A DNA stretch of 20,539 bases from a virus, in the IMG/VR virus record IMGVR_UViG_3300036651_001490, positions 1 through 20,539 of that record; one strand, written 5' to 3'. Within the stretch, counting starts at the first letter, position 1. The number at the start of each line of letters is the position of its first letter. The notes under the pieces were generated by a model, which was given only the letters and a program-made list of their open reading frames with translations, was not told where the DNA came from and did no database searches. The position numbers and the translations under genes were made by a program. Positions 6,022-13,275 of the stretch are shown one piece after another.

Positions 6022-6989
6022 TCGCCGCCTTTGAGGATGCGCAGCGGCCGCACCAGCGACGTGGCGGTGAACTCGGCGGCGATGTGGGGGTGGGCTTTGC
6101 GGAGGGCGTCGACGTCGAGGCGGGCCTGGGTGTGCGCCTTGTATCCGAGGATCGGCGCACCGTTGTAGGTGGCTTGTTCGTTACGGCCGATCGCGGCCCG
6201 CAGCCGGTTCGCCAACGCCTTCACGCGTGTCCCGATGAGGGATTCCTCAGCCTTCGCGGCGATGTACTCGTGGTACACGTCGTGCAACTGGTCGTCGAAC
6301 TCGACTGCGGTGTCGTCGATGTGGGCCGGGTACAGGGCGTTCAGGGCGTCGGTCGTCGATTGGGACGCGTCGGCGGCGGGCATGATGCCGGCGTCGACGT
6401 AGCCGAACCAGAACCGTTTCTCCTGGTCGACGATCGTGGCGATGAGGTCGGCGTCGCGTTCGATGTAGACGTGGCGGAACGTGTTCCCGCCGATGAGCGC
6501 GGCGAGGTATGCGTAGTCGAGGCCGGTGACGGCGAGGTAGTGCATGGTTTGGGCGAGGGCCCGGTTGGGGACGTCGCCGTCTTTCCAGTCCTTCGCCAGC
6601 CACGCTGATGTGGTTTTCAGTTCGAGGACGCCGACACGGCCGTCGTGGTCGGTGACGAACCGGTCGGGGGTGGCGAGCATGAATGGCCACGCGCGGGACC
6701 GGTACAGCATCCGCGGGTCGGTGACGGTGAGGCCGGTGCGTTCCGCGAATTCGGCGGCGACGACCGATTCGAGCTTGCGGCCGAAGCGCATTGCTTCGGT
6801 TTCTTCGACGAGGGAGAGGCCTTCGGCCTTGTCGAGGTAGACGGCGAGGCGGGATTTCATCGGGTCGGCGCCGAGGACGGCGAGGCAGTCGGAGCCGGTG
6901 ATGCCGGCGCGGCGTGCCTCGAGCCAGGTGGTTTCGTCGGCTTCGTCGAGGGTGAGGATGGTTTCGGCGGCGGGGAGCGTGTCGATCAT
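6018..6989 (-). CDS. YqaJ-type (lambda Exo-like) recombination exonuclease
   Basis: This 323-residue PD-(D/E)XK exonuclease would chew 5' ends to give 3' single strands for RecT. Family blocks are present in order: WLEARRAGITGSDCLAVLG (22-40); MRFGRKLESVVAAEF (67-81) with E74; FMLATPDRF (103-111) with D109; and GVLELKTT (120-127) with E123 and K125 forming the catalytic triad. AQTMHYLAVTG (146-156) supplies the conserved Gln/Tyr helix. The C-terminal 100 residues are helical with a LDVDALRKAHP segment. ATG at 6989 overlaps the preceding stop (ATGA). The in-frame extension to 7364 is rejected because it runs through the regulator gene and the promoter region. Confidence 0.93.
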   Translation of the reverse strand: MIDTLPAAETILTLDEADETTWLEARRAGITGSDCLAVLGADPMKSRLAVYLDKAEGLSLVEETEAMRFGRKLESVVAAEFAERTGLTVTDPRMLYRSRAWPFMLATPDRFVTDHDGRVGVLELKTTSAWLAKDWKDGDVPNRALAQTMHYLAVTGLDYAYLAALIGGNTFRHVYIERDADLIATIVDQEKRFWFGYVDAGIMPAADASQSTTDALNALYPAHIDDTAVEFDDQLHDVYHEYIAAKAEESLIGTRVKALANRLRAAIGRNEQATYNGAPILGYKAHTQARLDVDALRKAHPHIAAEFTATSLVRPLRILKGGE

Positions 6990-7261
6990 GCGACCGACCC
7001 CATCTCGGTCAGGTACTTGATCGTCCGTTCGATGTGGAGGTTCGCTTCCTCGATTTCGTGGTCGCGGTGCGCGATGAGGCCGTCGATGATCGACCGGGCG
7101 GCGTAGAGGCGGCGGGGGCGGTGCGTGTTGCCGCTTTCGAAGACGGGGGTGAACCAGCCGTCGCGGCACCAGAGCGCGAAGCGGTTTCTTGACATGCCGG
7201 CGGCGGCGGCGGCGTCGTCGACGGAGAGGATGAGTTGCGGGGCGGTGTCGTGGTCGGCCAT
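6986..7261 (-). CDS. small helix-turn-helix regulator / excisionase-like protein, 91 aa
   Basis: This is the first gene of the leftward early operon. Residues 11-60 read as a MerR/excisionase-type winged helix: LSVDDAAAAAGMSRNRF..WCRDGW, then a wing and RRLYAARSIIDGLIAHR. A C-terminal helix (DHEIEEANLHIERTIKYL) may dimerise. It is divergent from the repressor, the place expected for Cro or Xis; I cannot tell which. The ATG at 7261 is preferred to a GTG at 7291, although neither has a Shine-Dalgarno. A good minus-strand -35/-10 pair predicts a transcript starting at or next to that ATG, so translation would be leaderless; the GTG codon lies inside the promoter. Confidence 0.8.
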   Translation of the reverse strand: MADHDTAPQLILSVDDAAAAAGMSRNRFALWCRDGWFTPVFESGNTHRPRRLYAARSIIDGLIAHRDHEIEEANLHIERTIKYLTEMGSVA

Positions 7262-7298
7262 AGCGGTGAGTATGACGGGGAACCCCGGCACGAGTCAA
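7262..7298 (-). promoter_or_regulatory. leftward early promoter, apparently leaderless
   Basis: On the minus strand, TTGACT (7298-7293) is followed by an 18-nt spacer and CATACT (7274-7269), then 7 nt to the ATG at 7261. The predicted start of transcription (7262 or 7261) falls on the start codon. The spacer holds the inverted repeat CGGGG-AA-CCCCG (plus-strand 7276-7287), a plausible operator that would block polymerase. Confidence 0.6.
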
Positions 7299-7458
7299 GA
7301 ATCTAGGGGTGTGGATATCATCTTGGCAGATGTCCGCCTGACGAGGGTCAGCTAGACTGTCCACAGAGGCCGTCTTGATTTACACAGCCTGTGCACGTAT
7401 TGTCATGGAGACGGGCGGAAGTAACCTCCGTAGGGACTAGAGCAAGCGAGGCAGGAAC
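7299..7458. promoter_or_regulatory. divergent control region with inverted repeats
   Basis: No gene is visible here. The region separates the early operon from the repressor. Beyond the two promoters it contains three short inverted repeats: CTGAC-N4-GTCAG (7338-7351), CTGT-CC-ACAG (7357-7366) and CACAG-C-CTGTG (7383-7393). The last two share CACAG/CTGTG-type half-sites and are the best candidates for operator sites of the repressor or the opposing regulator. Confidence 0.5.
7375..7410 (+). promoter_or_regulatory. rightward promoter for repressor-integrase
   Basis: TTGATT (7375-7380), a 17-nt spacer and TATTGT (7398-7403) give a good sigma70-type promoter with a predicted start near 7410, leaving a leader of about 49 nt before the repressor ATG. 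The spacer contains CACAGCCTGTG, an inverted repeat that could allow autoregulation. Confidence 0.6.
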
Positions 7459-7848
7459 ATGGGACCGAAAACGACACCAGACCGCACGAGAGGGCTTGAA
7501 GATGTGATCGCATCACGGCTCCTCGGCGACGTCCCCCGCGTCACCAGCACCATCGGACAGCGGATGCGCCGGGCCCGCACAGCGTCCGGCATCGCGCGCC
7601 AGGAAGACATGGCCGACGTGCTACGGGTCACCCGCCAGACGGTGATGAACTGGGAAGGCGACGACCCCCACCCCTCCCGAGCCGTCCTCATCGCGTGGGC
7701 CGTCATCACCGACTGCAACTTCGTGTGGCTCGAAACCGGCGTCGGCGAACCCGCCACACAGAACGACGGGGCGTTTCAATCACTTGAACGATCACCCATT
7801 CGGCGGATGCGTTGCTTCACGACGCGCTCGGAGCTCGGCGTCGCGTGA
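7459..7848 (+). CDS. XRE-family immunity repressor, 129 aa
   Basis: Residues 32-92 form a Cro/CI-type helix-turn-helix: IGQRMRRARTASGI, RQEDMADVLRVTRQTVMNWEGD with the recognition helix at about 57-66, and a closing FVWLETGVGEP. It should bind operators in the divergent region and shut off the early operon. No dimerisation or LexA-type peptidase domain follows. Instead there is a basic, unstructured tail of about 30 residues (99-129) ending RSELGVA, whose last residues resemble small-nonpolar ssrA-like degrons. The ATG at 7459 is preceded by GCAGGA. The stop overlaps the integrase GTG (GTGA). The tail and overlap recall integration-dependent immunity repressors of mycobacteriophages such as BPs. 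Confidence 0.85.
   Translation: MGPKTTPDRTRGLEDVIASRLLGDVPRVTSTIGQRMRRARTASGIARQEDMADVLRVTRQTVMNWEGDDPHPSRAVLIAWAVITDCNFVWLETGVGEPATQNDGAFQSLERSPIRRMRCFTTRSELGVA
7775..7788 (+). repeat. inverted repeat TTCAA-TCAC-TTGAA in repressor tail (candidate att core)
   Basis: Perfect 5-bp arms separated by 4 bp lie in an AT-richer patch of the repressor 3' region, just before the integrase. Tyrosine recombinase core sites have imperfect inverted arms around a short overlap, so this is a candidate crossover site. No bacterial attB is available for comparison, so the assignment is weak. Confidence 0.25.
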
Positions 7849-8807
7849 ACACGCTCGTCGCCCGGAGTGAAATGCCGCAGCATGCGCAGCATTTGCAGAC
7901 ACAACTGACAGGTGCCACGTTGGCTGTGTCTACGACCGGGGGGGTCGACGTGCGTGCGGAAGTGGAACGGTACGTAGCCGAGAAAGTAGCCCTAGGGGAT
8001 TACAGCCCCCAGTCGGCGGTCCAAGTCGCGTCGGTCCTCCGCCGCTTCTCCGTCGGCGTCGGCGACATACACCCCGGCGAACTCACCCGCAGCCACATCA
8101 CCGCCTACCTCGCGTCGCAGACCGGGAACGCACGCACGCAACGGAACCGCCTCTCCGCGATCCGCACGTTCACCGCGTGGTGCCACGCGAACGACATCAT
8201 CGGCAAAGATCCCGCGGCGGCGATGAAATCGACGAAAGTCCCCGTCGGCGAATCCCGGTTCCTCGAGCCGGACGAGGTCACCCTCGTCCTCGCCGAGGCG
8301 AAGTCGCCGCGGGATCGGCTGTTGATCCTGCTGCTGGTCCAGATGGGTTTGCGGCGCGGCGAGGCCGCCGATATCGACATCGAAGACATCGACTTCGCGG
8401 AACGCCTCCTCGCGGTGCACGGCAAAGGGTACCGGGGCGCGGTGTCACGGGTGGTGTCGATCCCGGTGCAGGCGTTCGAAGCGTTGCGGGCGTTCCTCCA
8501 CGCGGAGCCGGTGTTCTCCGGGCCGCTGCTGCGCAACTACCGAGGGGGACGCATCTCCCGCAACAAGGTGTCGCAGATCGTCGCCGCCGCGATGTACGAC
8601 GCCGGGGTGAAGGCCAGCCCGTACGACGGCCGTTCCGCGCACGCGCTCCGGCACACGATGGTTCAGCACCTCGTCGATGCCGGCAAAGAGCTCCGCGACA
8701 TCCAAGCGTTCGCGGGGCATGCGTCGATCCAGACGACCGAGTTGTACGCCCGCCGCAAGATCGCGGTCGACAAGCTCCGCGCTGCGTCCGAGGGCCGCAC
8801 CTACTAG
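7845..8807 (+). CDS. int: tyrosine recombinase (phage integrase)
   Basis: This 320-residue integrase would catalyse attP x attB recombination. An N-terminal SAM-like core-binding domain (about 37-125, EVERYVAEKVALGDYSPQS... to HANDIIGKDP) precedes the catalytic domain. Catalytic residues are all present: Arg170 in MGLRRGE, Lys194 in HGKGYRG, His266 and Arg269 in HALRH, His292 in AGHASIQTT, and nucleophile Tyr301 in LYARR. It looks intact. There is no long arm-binding N-terminal domain, so arm-type sites may be simple. The GTG at 7845 is chosen for its 4-nt overlap with the repressor. ATG at 7872 has a GGAG 4 nt upstream and is a real alternative. The gene should be co-transcribed with the repressor. 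Confidence 0.93.
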   Translation: MNTLVARSEMPQHAQHLQTQLTGATLAVSTTGGVDVRAEVERYVAEKVALGDYSPQSAVQVASVLRRFSVGVGDIHPGELTRSHITAYLASQTGNARTQRNRLSAIRTFTAWCHANDIIGKDPAAAMKSTKVPVGESRFLEPDEVTLVLAEAKSPRDRLLILLLVQMGLRRGEAADIDIEDIDFAERLLAVHGKGYRGAVSRVVSIPVQAFEALRAFLHAEPVFSGPLLRNYRGGRISRNKVSQIVAAAMYDAGVKASPYDGRSAHALRHTMVQHLVDAGKELRDIQAFAGHASIQTTELYARRKIAVDKLRAASEGRTY

Positions 8808-8811
8808 AAGG

Positions 8812-8843
8812 GCGGTGGCCCCGCATGGGAACAGGGCCACCGC
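8812..8843. terminator. hairpin between convergent transcription units
   Basis: GCGGTGGCCC (8812-8821) and GGGCCACCGC (8834-8843) make a perfect 10-bp, very GC-rich stem with a 12-nt loop, 5 bp after the integrase stop. The leftward lysis genes end at 8863, so the hairpin could stop transcription from both sides. There is no clear T-run, which is common for terminators of high-GC bacteria. Confidence 0.65.
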
Positions 8844-8862
8844 AGACCCGACGGTAGCAGCC

Positions 8863-8952
8863 TCAGTGCGCGAGGTAGGCGATCACCGCCAACGTGACGG
8901 CGCCCAACGCGATACAGGCCAACAGATCGACGACTTCGTAAAACCGTTTCAC
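8863..8952 (-). CDS. 29-aa single-pass membrane protein, candidate lysis accessory
   Basis: The frame begins GTG at 8952 and encodes MKRFYEVVDLLACIALG, then a continuing hydrophobic stretch ending AYLAH. The layout is a short charged N-terminus followed by one transmembrane helix of about 20 residues. It lies directly downstream of the endolysin in the same direction, 36 nt after its stop, with GAGG upstream at slightly long spacing. Small membrane proteins in this place are often holins or holin partners. A single helix of this size is shorter than known holins, so a regulatory or antiholin-like role is equally possible. No other holin candidate is visible in the window. Very short, hence the limited confidence. 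Confidence 0.55.
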   Translation of the reverse strand: MKRFYEVVDLLACIALGAVTLAVIAYLAH

Positions 8953-8964
8953 GAAGCGAATCCT

Positions 8965-8988
8965 CGGCCGATGTACGCCCGATGTCAA
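8965..8988 (-). promoter_or_regulatory. possible -35 element after the endolysin stop
   Basis: A perfect TTGACA occurs on the minus strand immediately after the endolysin TAG. The best -10 at suitable spacing (GAGGAT, 17-nt spacer) is poor. It might drive the 29-aa membrane protein gene separately, but could be chance. Confidence 0.25.
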
Positions 8989-9795
8989 CTACGCGCTGCG
9001 GGGCCCGTTGTATGTCGGGTCGTACGCGGGGGCGGGGCCGATGAGGGCGAACGAGTCGATCGTCGCCCGATGCAGCCGGATCGGTGTGCCATCAAGGGCC
9101 GCTTTCGCGAGGCCGGTGTCGCGGAGTTGCGCGAGGGCGTTGCCGTCGCGGACCCATGATTTGATGACGCCGTCGGTGAGGAACACGGCGACGTCGCCGT
9201 CGTCTGCTTGCACGAGTGTCGCCACGTCGTCGTTCTCCTTGGTTTGGGCAGCGAGTCCTTCGCTGTGGGTTTGCACGAGGGCGATGTACCAGTCGATCGG
9301 GAAGTCGGGCCCGGGGTCGGTATGCCCATCGTTCGCCGGCCACGCAATGTTGACTTGGCGGTGGGTGGTGATCCCCCGGGCCCCGCCGCGGAGGTCGGCG
9401 GCGGCGAGGTACTGTTTGGGGATTTTGTACCGGTCGCACCATTCGGCGACGAGCCCGGCGGAGATGGTGAGCATCGCGGTGCCGTAGTCGTCGAGCCATT
9501 CGCCCATTGTTTGTGACGCGTAGCCGGCGTGTTCGATGTGGAGGCCGTTGTGGTTCGCGGACGGGGCGCCGTACGCGATGTCTTGGTCTTGGACGCAGCG
9601 GACAGCGGTGTCGGAGTCGACGCAGATGTGCGCGGAAGCGACACGGGCGCCGGTTTGGAAGATGGTCGCGCAGTCTTCGGCGGCGGTGCCTTTCTCGGGG
9701 TATTCCATGTCGTGGAGGACGACGAGGTCGATTTGGCGGCCGGTGGTCCGGGTGAACCAGCGGGCGGGGACGAAGGGCAGGTCGTCGATCATCAT
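8989..9795 (-). CDS. endolysin: N-acetylmuramoyl-L-alanine amidase
   Basis: Residues 20-172 form an Amidase_2/PGRP-type domain that would cut the lactyl-L-Ala bond of peptidoglycan. The first zinc ligand is H28 in LVVLHDMEYP; GLHIEHAGYA (84-93) is the conserved Glu strand; THRQ (H145) and GHTDPGPDFP (D160) supply the remaining ligands in the usual 'HR...DPGP.FP..W' form. A C-terminal region of about 95 residues (ENDDVATLVQADDGDVAVFLTD...) should be a wall-binding or accessory domain that I do not recognise. The start is the ATG at 9795 in the ATGA overlap with the fibre gene; a second ATG follows at once. There is no signal peptide, so it needs a holin. Confidence 0.9.
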   Translation of the reverse strand: MMIDDLPFVPARWFTRTTGRQIDLVVLHDMEYPEKGTAAEDCATIFQTGARVASAHICVDSDTAVRCVQDQDIAYGAPSANHNGLHIEHAGYASQTMGEWLDDYGTAMLTISAGLVAEWCDRYKIPKQYLAAADLRGGARGITTHRQVNIAWPANDGHTDPGPDFPIDWYIALVQTHSEGLAAQTKENDDVATLVQADDGDVAVFLTDGVIKSWVRDGNALAQLRDTGLAKAALDGTPIRLHRATIDSFALIGPAPAYDPTYNGPRSA

Positions 9796-10649
9796 GCGCC
9801 GAGCCTCACCATCATCAGGGTTGCCGTGTAGTTCACGGTGCCGGTGGTCTGTTTCACGTAGCAGTTGAGCGTCGCGGCGTCGGCCATGCGGACCACAGCG
9901 GTCACGTACTGCGCCGAGTGCGACTCGATGGATTCCTCACCGGACGTGTAGGCGGTGCCGCCGACGGAGATCTGTGAGTAGCCGTAGGTGGCGGTGGCGC
10001 CTCCGGCGTTGAACGTGATGAGGTAGATGCCGCCTTTGCCGACGGGGATCGTGACCTGGGCGCCGGGGACGGTGATGTAGTTCGCGGCGTTCGCGAACGC
10101 GGTGTCCCAGCTGATCGCGGTCAGGGTGTTGATCGGGATGGATTGCGCGGCGACTCGCCCGAGGCGGAGCTCGTCGAGGGCGACGACGCCGGAGGTGACC
10201 GACGCGGCGGCCATCTTCGATGCGGTGACGTTGGCGTCGAGGATCTTCGCGGTTGTCACGGCGTTCGCGGCGAGTCCTGATGCGGTCAACCCGGTGGCGG
10301 GGACGTGGAGGGTGGCGTCGGAGGCGTGGTCGTTTGCTTCGTCGAAGTCGATCGCGGTTTGTGTTAGGCGGATGGTGTCGCCGTTGGCGTGGGCTTTCGC
10401 GGTGGTGCCGTCGTAGCCGCGGTCGCCGGATGCGACGGTGAGGACGGTCCCGGTGCGGGACGTGACCGCTATTTTTTCTTCGTTGGCGGTGCCTTCGGAG
10501 ACGACGATCGCGTATTTGCCGGTTGATCCGTCGGGCCAGCCGGTCGCGTCGGCGATGGCGATGGTGACTGCGCCGGAGGATGCGACGGCGCCGGTGGTGG
10601 TGGTTTTGACGGCGGCGCCTGCGAACATGCGTCGAATCTTGAGTGCCAT
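9792..10649 (-). CDS. tail fibre-like protein with C1q/TNF-like C-terminal domain, 285 aa
   Basis: Residues 20-95 form a beta-rich module ending in the motif RGYDGTTAKAH. A Thr/Ala/Asp pseudo-repeat region (about 100-160: AKILDANVTASKMAAASVTSG) resembles trimeric fibre shafts. Residues 166-285 look like a C1q/TNF jelly roll, with the strands LTAISWDTAF, VTIPVGKGGIYLITF, GYSQISVGG and the C-terminal YTATLMMVRLGA. Such domains trimerise and bind surface glycans or proteins. ATG at 10649 follows the collar-protein gene by 14 nt, and the TGA of that gene forms part of a TGAGGAG Shine-Dalgarno. It is probably a host-recognition fibre. Confidence 0.8.
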   Translation of the reverse strand: MALKIRRMFAGAAVKTTTTGAVASSGAVTIAIADATGWPDGSTGKYAIVVSEGTANEEKIAVTSRTGTVLTVASGDRGYDGTTAKAHANGDTIRLTQTAIDFDEANDHASDATLHVPATGLTASGLAANAVTTAKILDANVTASKMAAASVTSGVVALDELRLGRVAAQSIPINTLTAISWDTAFANAANYITVPGAQVTIPVGKGGIYLITFNAGGATATYGYSQISVGGTAYTSGEESIESHSAQYVTAVVRMADAATLNCYVKQTTGTVNYTATLMMVRLGA

Positions 10650-10663
10650 ATGGGTTTCACTCC

Positions 10664-11476
10664 TCAGGTTTTGATGAACACGTTGGCGACCCCGAACGGG
10701 GGCATGTTGTTGTGCGCCGCACCGCCGCCAGCCGAGCCGGTCGCGATACCGGTGGCGGTGTTGCCGGTGAGTACGGCCATATTGTTCGCACCGGCGGCAC
10801 CGCCGGTCGTCGAGGTCGTGTCTTGGGTACCGTGCGCGTGGCCCGGCATCTCGGTCGACGTGAGGAGGTGGGTTTCTTCGCCGCCGGTAGTGCCAGTCGA
10901 CCGGATGGTCAACCCCGGCCCGGTACCGGCGCCGACGATGACACGCCCCCGGTAGTCGGGGACGTTGAACGTCGTCGACCCGTCACCGACACCGAACACG
11001 GTCGAGATCGCCGCGAACAACGTCGCGTACGTTGTCCGCGAAACCGCCGAACCGTCACACACCAACCACCCGGACGAAGGCGACGTCTTAGCCGTGATCT
11101 TCAAGTCGCCGGCCTCGAACTGCTGCGCCACCTCGAGCTTTGCCTGGGTGACGTTCGCGTCCGCCAACTTCGCGGTGGTGATCCCGGCGTCTTTGACGCG
11201 CAACCACCCGCCGCCAACTTCGATCGTCACACCATCGGCAGCGGTCGCGGCGAAGTCGGCGCCGGTGATGGTCCCGTCGAGGATGTTGGCCGATTCGACC
11301 GCGTTGATCGCGAGTTTCACATGGGTAACCGCGCCGTCCGCGAGGTCCGACGTGGCGATCGGGTTGGCTTTCTTCCGGTACTGGGCGTGGTCGTCGCGGG
11401 ACGTGTCGTCGCGGTGCTGATACAACGCCGACTGGTCGCCCTGCGCCGCCGCCGCCGGGGTCCAATCCGTTGCCAT
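10664..11476 (-). CDS. tail fibre with phage tail collar domain, 270 aa
   Basis: Residues 42-115 are pseudo-repeats (DLADGAVTHVKLAINAVESANILDGTITGADF and DAGITTAKLADANVTQAKL) typical of trimeric fibre shafts. Residues 121-183 match the Tail_Collar domain: GDLKITAKTSPSSGWLVCDG, then STTFNVPDYRGRVIVGAG. A Gly/Thr-rich loop region with EMPGHAH and the C-terminal HNNMPPFGVANVFIKT complete the standard collar-fibre form. The N-terminus (ALYQHRDDTSRDDHAQYRK) probably anchors it to the tail. The ATG at 11476 shares one base with the stop of the previous gene (TGATG), with GGTGG upstream. The inferred role is receptor binding at the tail tip, alongside the C1q-like fibre. Confidence 0.88.
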   Translation of the reverse strand: MATDWTPAAAAQGDQSALYQHRDDTSRDDHAQYRKKANPIATSDLADGAVTHVKLAINAVESANILDGTITGADFAATAADGVTIEVGGGWLRVKDAGITTAKLADANVTQAKLEVAQQFEAGDLKITAKTSPSSGWLVCDGSAVSRTTYATLFAAISTVFGVGDGSTTFNVPDYRGRVIVGAGTGPGLTIRSTGTTGGEETHLLTSTEMPGHAHGTQDTTSTTGGAAGANNMAVLTGNTATGIATGSAGGGAAHNNMPPFGVANVFIKT

Positions 11477-13275
11477 CAGAACACCACCTTCAATTGGCAG
11501 ATCATCGTCCCGTTCCACGCCTTCTGCGTCTTGCACGGCGTCACCGGCCGCCACGCGAAATCGTCGACCTTCACCGTGTACGACAAGGCGCCGATCTGGA
11601 ACGTCGTGATCGTCTGGTCGGCGGCGAGGGAACGGATCTCGGCGATGACGGCGTTGACGTCCATCGGTTCCTGCGACCCCGCGATCCCCGCCGTGATCTG
11701 TTCGGTCAACACGAGCGGCACGGTGATCAACTCGGTGCGCACCGGCGCCGGGTAGGCGTACAGCGTCGCCGCGCGCACCGTCGGCCCGGTCGTCGCATCC
11801 AGGCCCGACCGGTTCAGGGTGAGGCGGTGTTCGTGGTAGGTGCCTTTGCGGGTTTCGCCGGTGATGTTGATCTGTGTGAACGCCCCGCCTTGCGTGGCGA
11901 CAGCCATCGTGACCGTCCCGGGGTCGGACCAGTCGGGGCGGCCGCCGATCACCGTTTTGTTCTCGCCGATGTTGAAGTTGATGACCCCCGAATCCAACGT
12001 CCCCGACGCCACGAGATTCGCCGTGGGCTGGTAGATGCCGACGGCGGTGACACCGACCGCGAGGGTCGACCCGAGGAACTGCACACCGTCCACGACTCCC
12101 GAACCGGTGACCATCAGATCGGACGCGTAGGCGGGGACGTACGGCTCGGTGAAGTTCTGCAAATCCATGCGGCCGACCCCGGTCGACGCCGCGTCGTAGT
12201 TCGACCAGCCGAACCACACGTACTGCCCGCGGCCGCAGAACGCCCCGACCGTCACCCCCAAATCAACCACCGGGCCGTACGTCAGATCCCCGGACCCGGC
12301 TTGCGTCGCGACCCGGAACCCACGCGACGTGCCGATCACGATCACACCGGAGTACCCGTAGATCGCGGCGACGGTTTCGCCGTCGGGAAGGCGCGCGGCG
12401 ATGACCGGGACGTCGAGGCCGGTGCCGTCGGACTTCACGGCAAGGCGGTAGACGATGCCCTTGTCGCCGATGTTTCCCGCCGCGTACGCGTGACTGGTCC
12501 CCTCCGCGAACGCCACCCAACTGAACGCTGTGTCAAGGTTCGCCGGGGTGACGACTACCGCCGTCCCGGTCGAGATGTCCCGCAGCGCGGAACCGGACGC
12601 GGACAGGAGCCGCCCCTTCACGAACCCGACCAGCGACGTCGTCGACGCTTCGAACGACGTGAACGCCGTCCCGGTCGCCTTGTACACCCCCGACGCCCCG
12701 AACGCGGCGTAGATCGTCCCACCGGTCGACGCCAACGCTGTGACCGCCGCCGCCGGGGTCCCGGTGCACGCCGTCTTCGTCGTCAGGTCGGTCTGGTAGA
12801 CGGTTTGCAGGTCGGTGTAATACAGTTTCGTCCCCGTAGATACGATCTTCGCGGTGGTCCCCGTGTTCGCCACGGTGTGCGCCACCGCGGTGTCCGCGAG
12901 CAACGTGAGTTGGCTGCGCGTCCACGGGTTCACCCCTTTACTTGACCGGAACCGGTGACCGTCGGAGTCCTTCAAGTCACGGTGGATCTGCCCGGCACCC
13001 AAGTGCCACGACGACGTCGACCGCCGCCACGCAGCCTCCGGGTTCAACGTCTGCTCCCCCGGCTCCGCCGAGTCGACGGTCTGCCCCTTCGTCATCGTGA
13101 CCGTCTTGTGGGTGAACTTGTCGATGTAGTAGCCGCCCTCGAGGTCGAGGACGTACCCGCGGCCCGCCAACGCGACGTCGAACTTCCCCGGGACCGTCGA
13201 CGTGTTCGCGGCGACGCCGGAGTAGAACGACTCGGTGAACGTCCCGCCGATCGCGAGGGTGTACGGGACGGTCAT
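11476..13275 (-). CDS. large beta-rich virion protein (minor tail-like), 599 aa
   Basis: The sequence is almost wholly beta strands and turns. The first 120 residues hold a tyrosine-rich sheet (GRGYVLDLEGGYYIDKFTH). From about 130 to 450 there are repeated blocks of roughly 40-50 residues with patterns such as GTKLYYTDLQTVYQT, GGTIYAAFGASGVYKATG, GKGRLLSASGSALRDIS and SGVIVIGTSRGFRVAT, which read like beta-propeller blades. The last 150 residues are another sheet domain ending MICQLKVVF. I recognise no named family. Position between the adaptor-like protein and the fibres suggests a tail or tail-tip protein. The ATG at 13275 overlaps the preceding stop (ATGA). An in-frame extension to 13296 overlaps the neighbour more and is not needed. 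Confidence 0.75.
   Translation of the reverse strand: MTVPYTLAIGGTFTESFYSGVAANTSTVPGKFDVALAGRGYVLDLEGGYYIDKFTHKTVTMTKGQTVDSAEPGEQTLNPEAAWRRSTSSWHLGAGQIHRDLKDSDGHRFRSSKGVNPWTRSQLTLLADTAVAHTVANTGTTAKIVSTGTKLYYTDLQTVYQTDLTTKTACTGTPAAAVTALASTGGTIYAAFGASGVYKATGTAFTSFEASTTSLVGFVKGRLLSASGSALRDISTGTAVVVTPANLDTAFSWVAFAEGTSHAYAAGNIGDKGIVYRLAVKSDGTGLDVPVIAARLPDGETVAAIYGYSGVIVIGTSRGFRVATQAGSGDLTYGPVVDLGVTVGAFCGRGQYVWFGWSNYDAASTGVGRMDLQNFTEPYVPAYASDLMVTGSGVVDGVQFLGSTLAVGVTAVGIYQPTANLVASGTLDSGVINFNIGENKTVIGGRPDWSDPGTVTMAVATQGGAFTQINITGETRKGTYHEHRLTLNRSGLDATTGPTVRAATLYAYPAPVRTELITVPLVLTEQITAGIAGSQEPMDVNAVIAEIRSLAADQTITTFQIGALSYTVKVDDFAWRPVTPCKTQKAWNGTMICQLKVVF

Noticed and set aside
5783-6160. N-terminal extension of RecT by 126 codons
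   Set aside because: It runs across the zinc-ribbon gene and the exonuclease 3' end with Arg/Pro-rich sequence; GTG 5782 gives the standard 4-nt overlap.
6084-6608. Plus-strand open frame of 174 codons opposite the exonuclease
   Set aside because: It is antisense to a clear YqaJ gene; Val/Gly/Asp-rich composition is that expected from the reverse frame of high-GC coding DNA.
6990-7364. N-terminal extension of the exonuclease
   Set aside because: It would cover the regulator gene and the divergent promoters; ATG 6989 fits the family start and the ATGA overlap.
8844-8988. tRNA gene or tRNA-derived attP after the integrase
   Set aside because: No TPsiC-arm-like GGTTCRA sequence or cloverleaf could be found; part of the interval encodes a small membrane protein.
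11470-12945. Plus-strand frame of 491 codons opposite the 599-aa virion protein
   Set aside because: Arg/Pro/Asp-rich with no motif; a product of GC-rich third positions.
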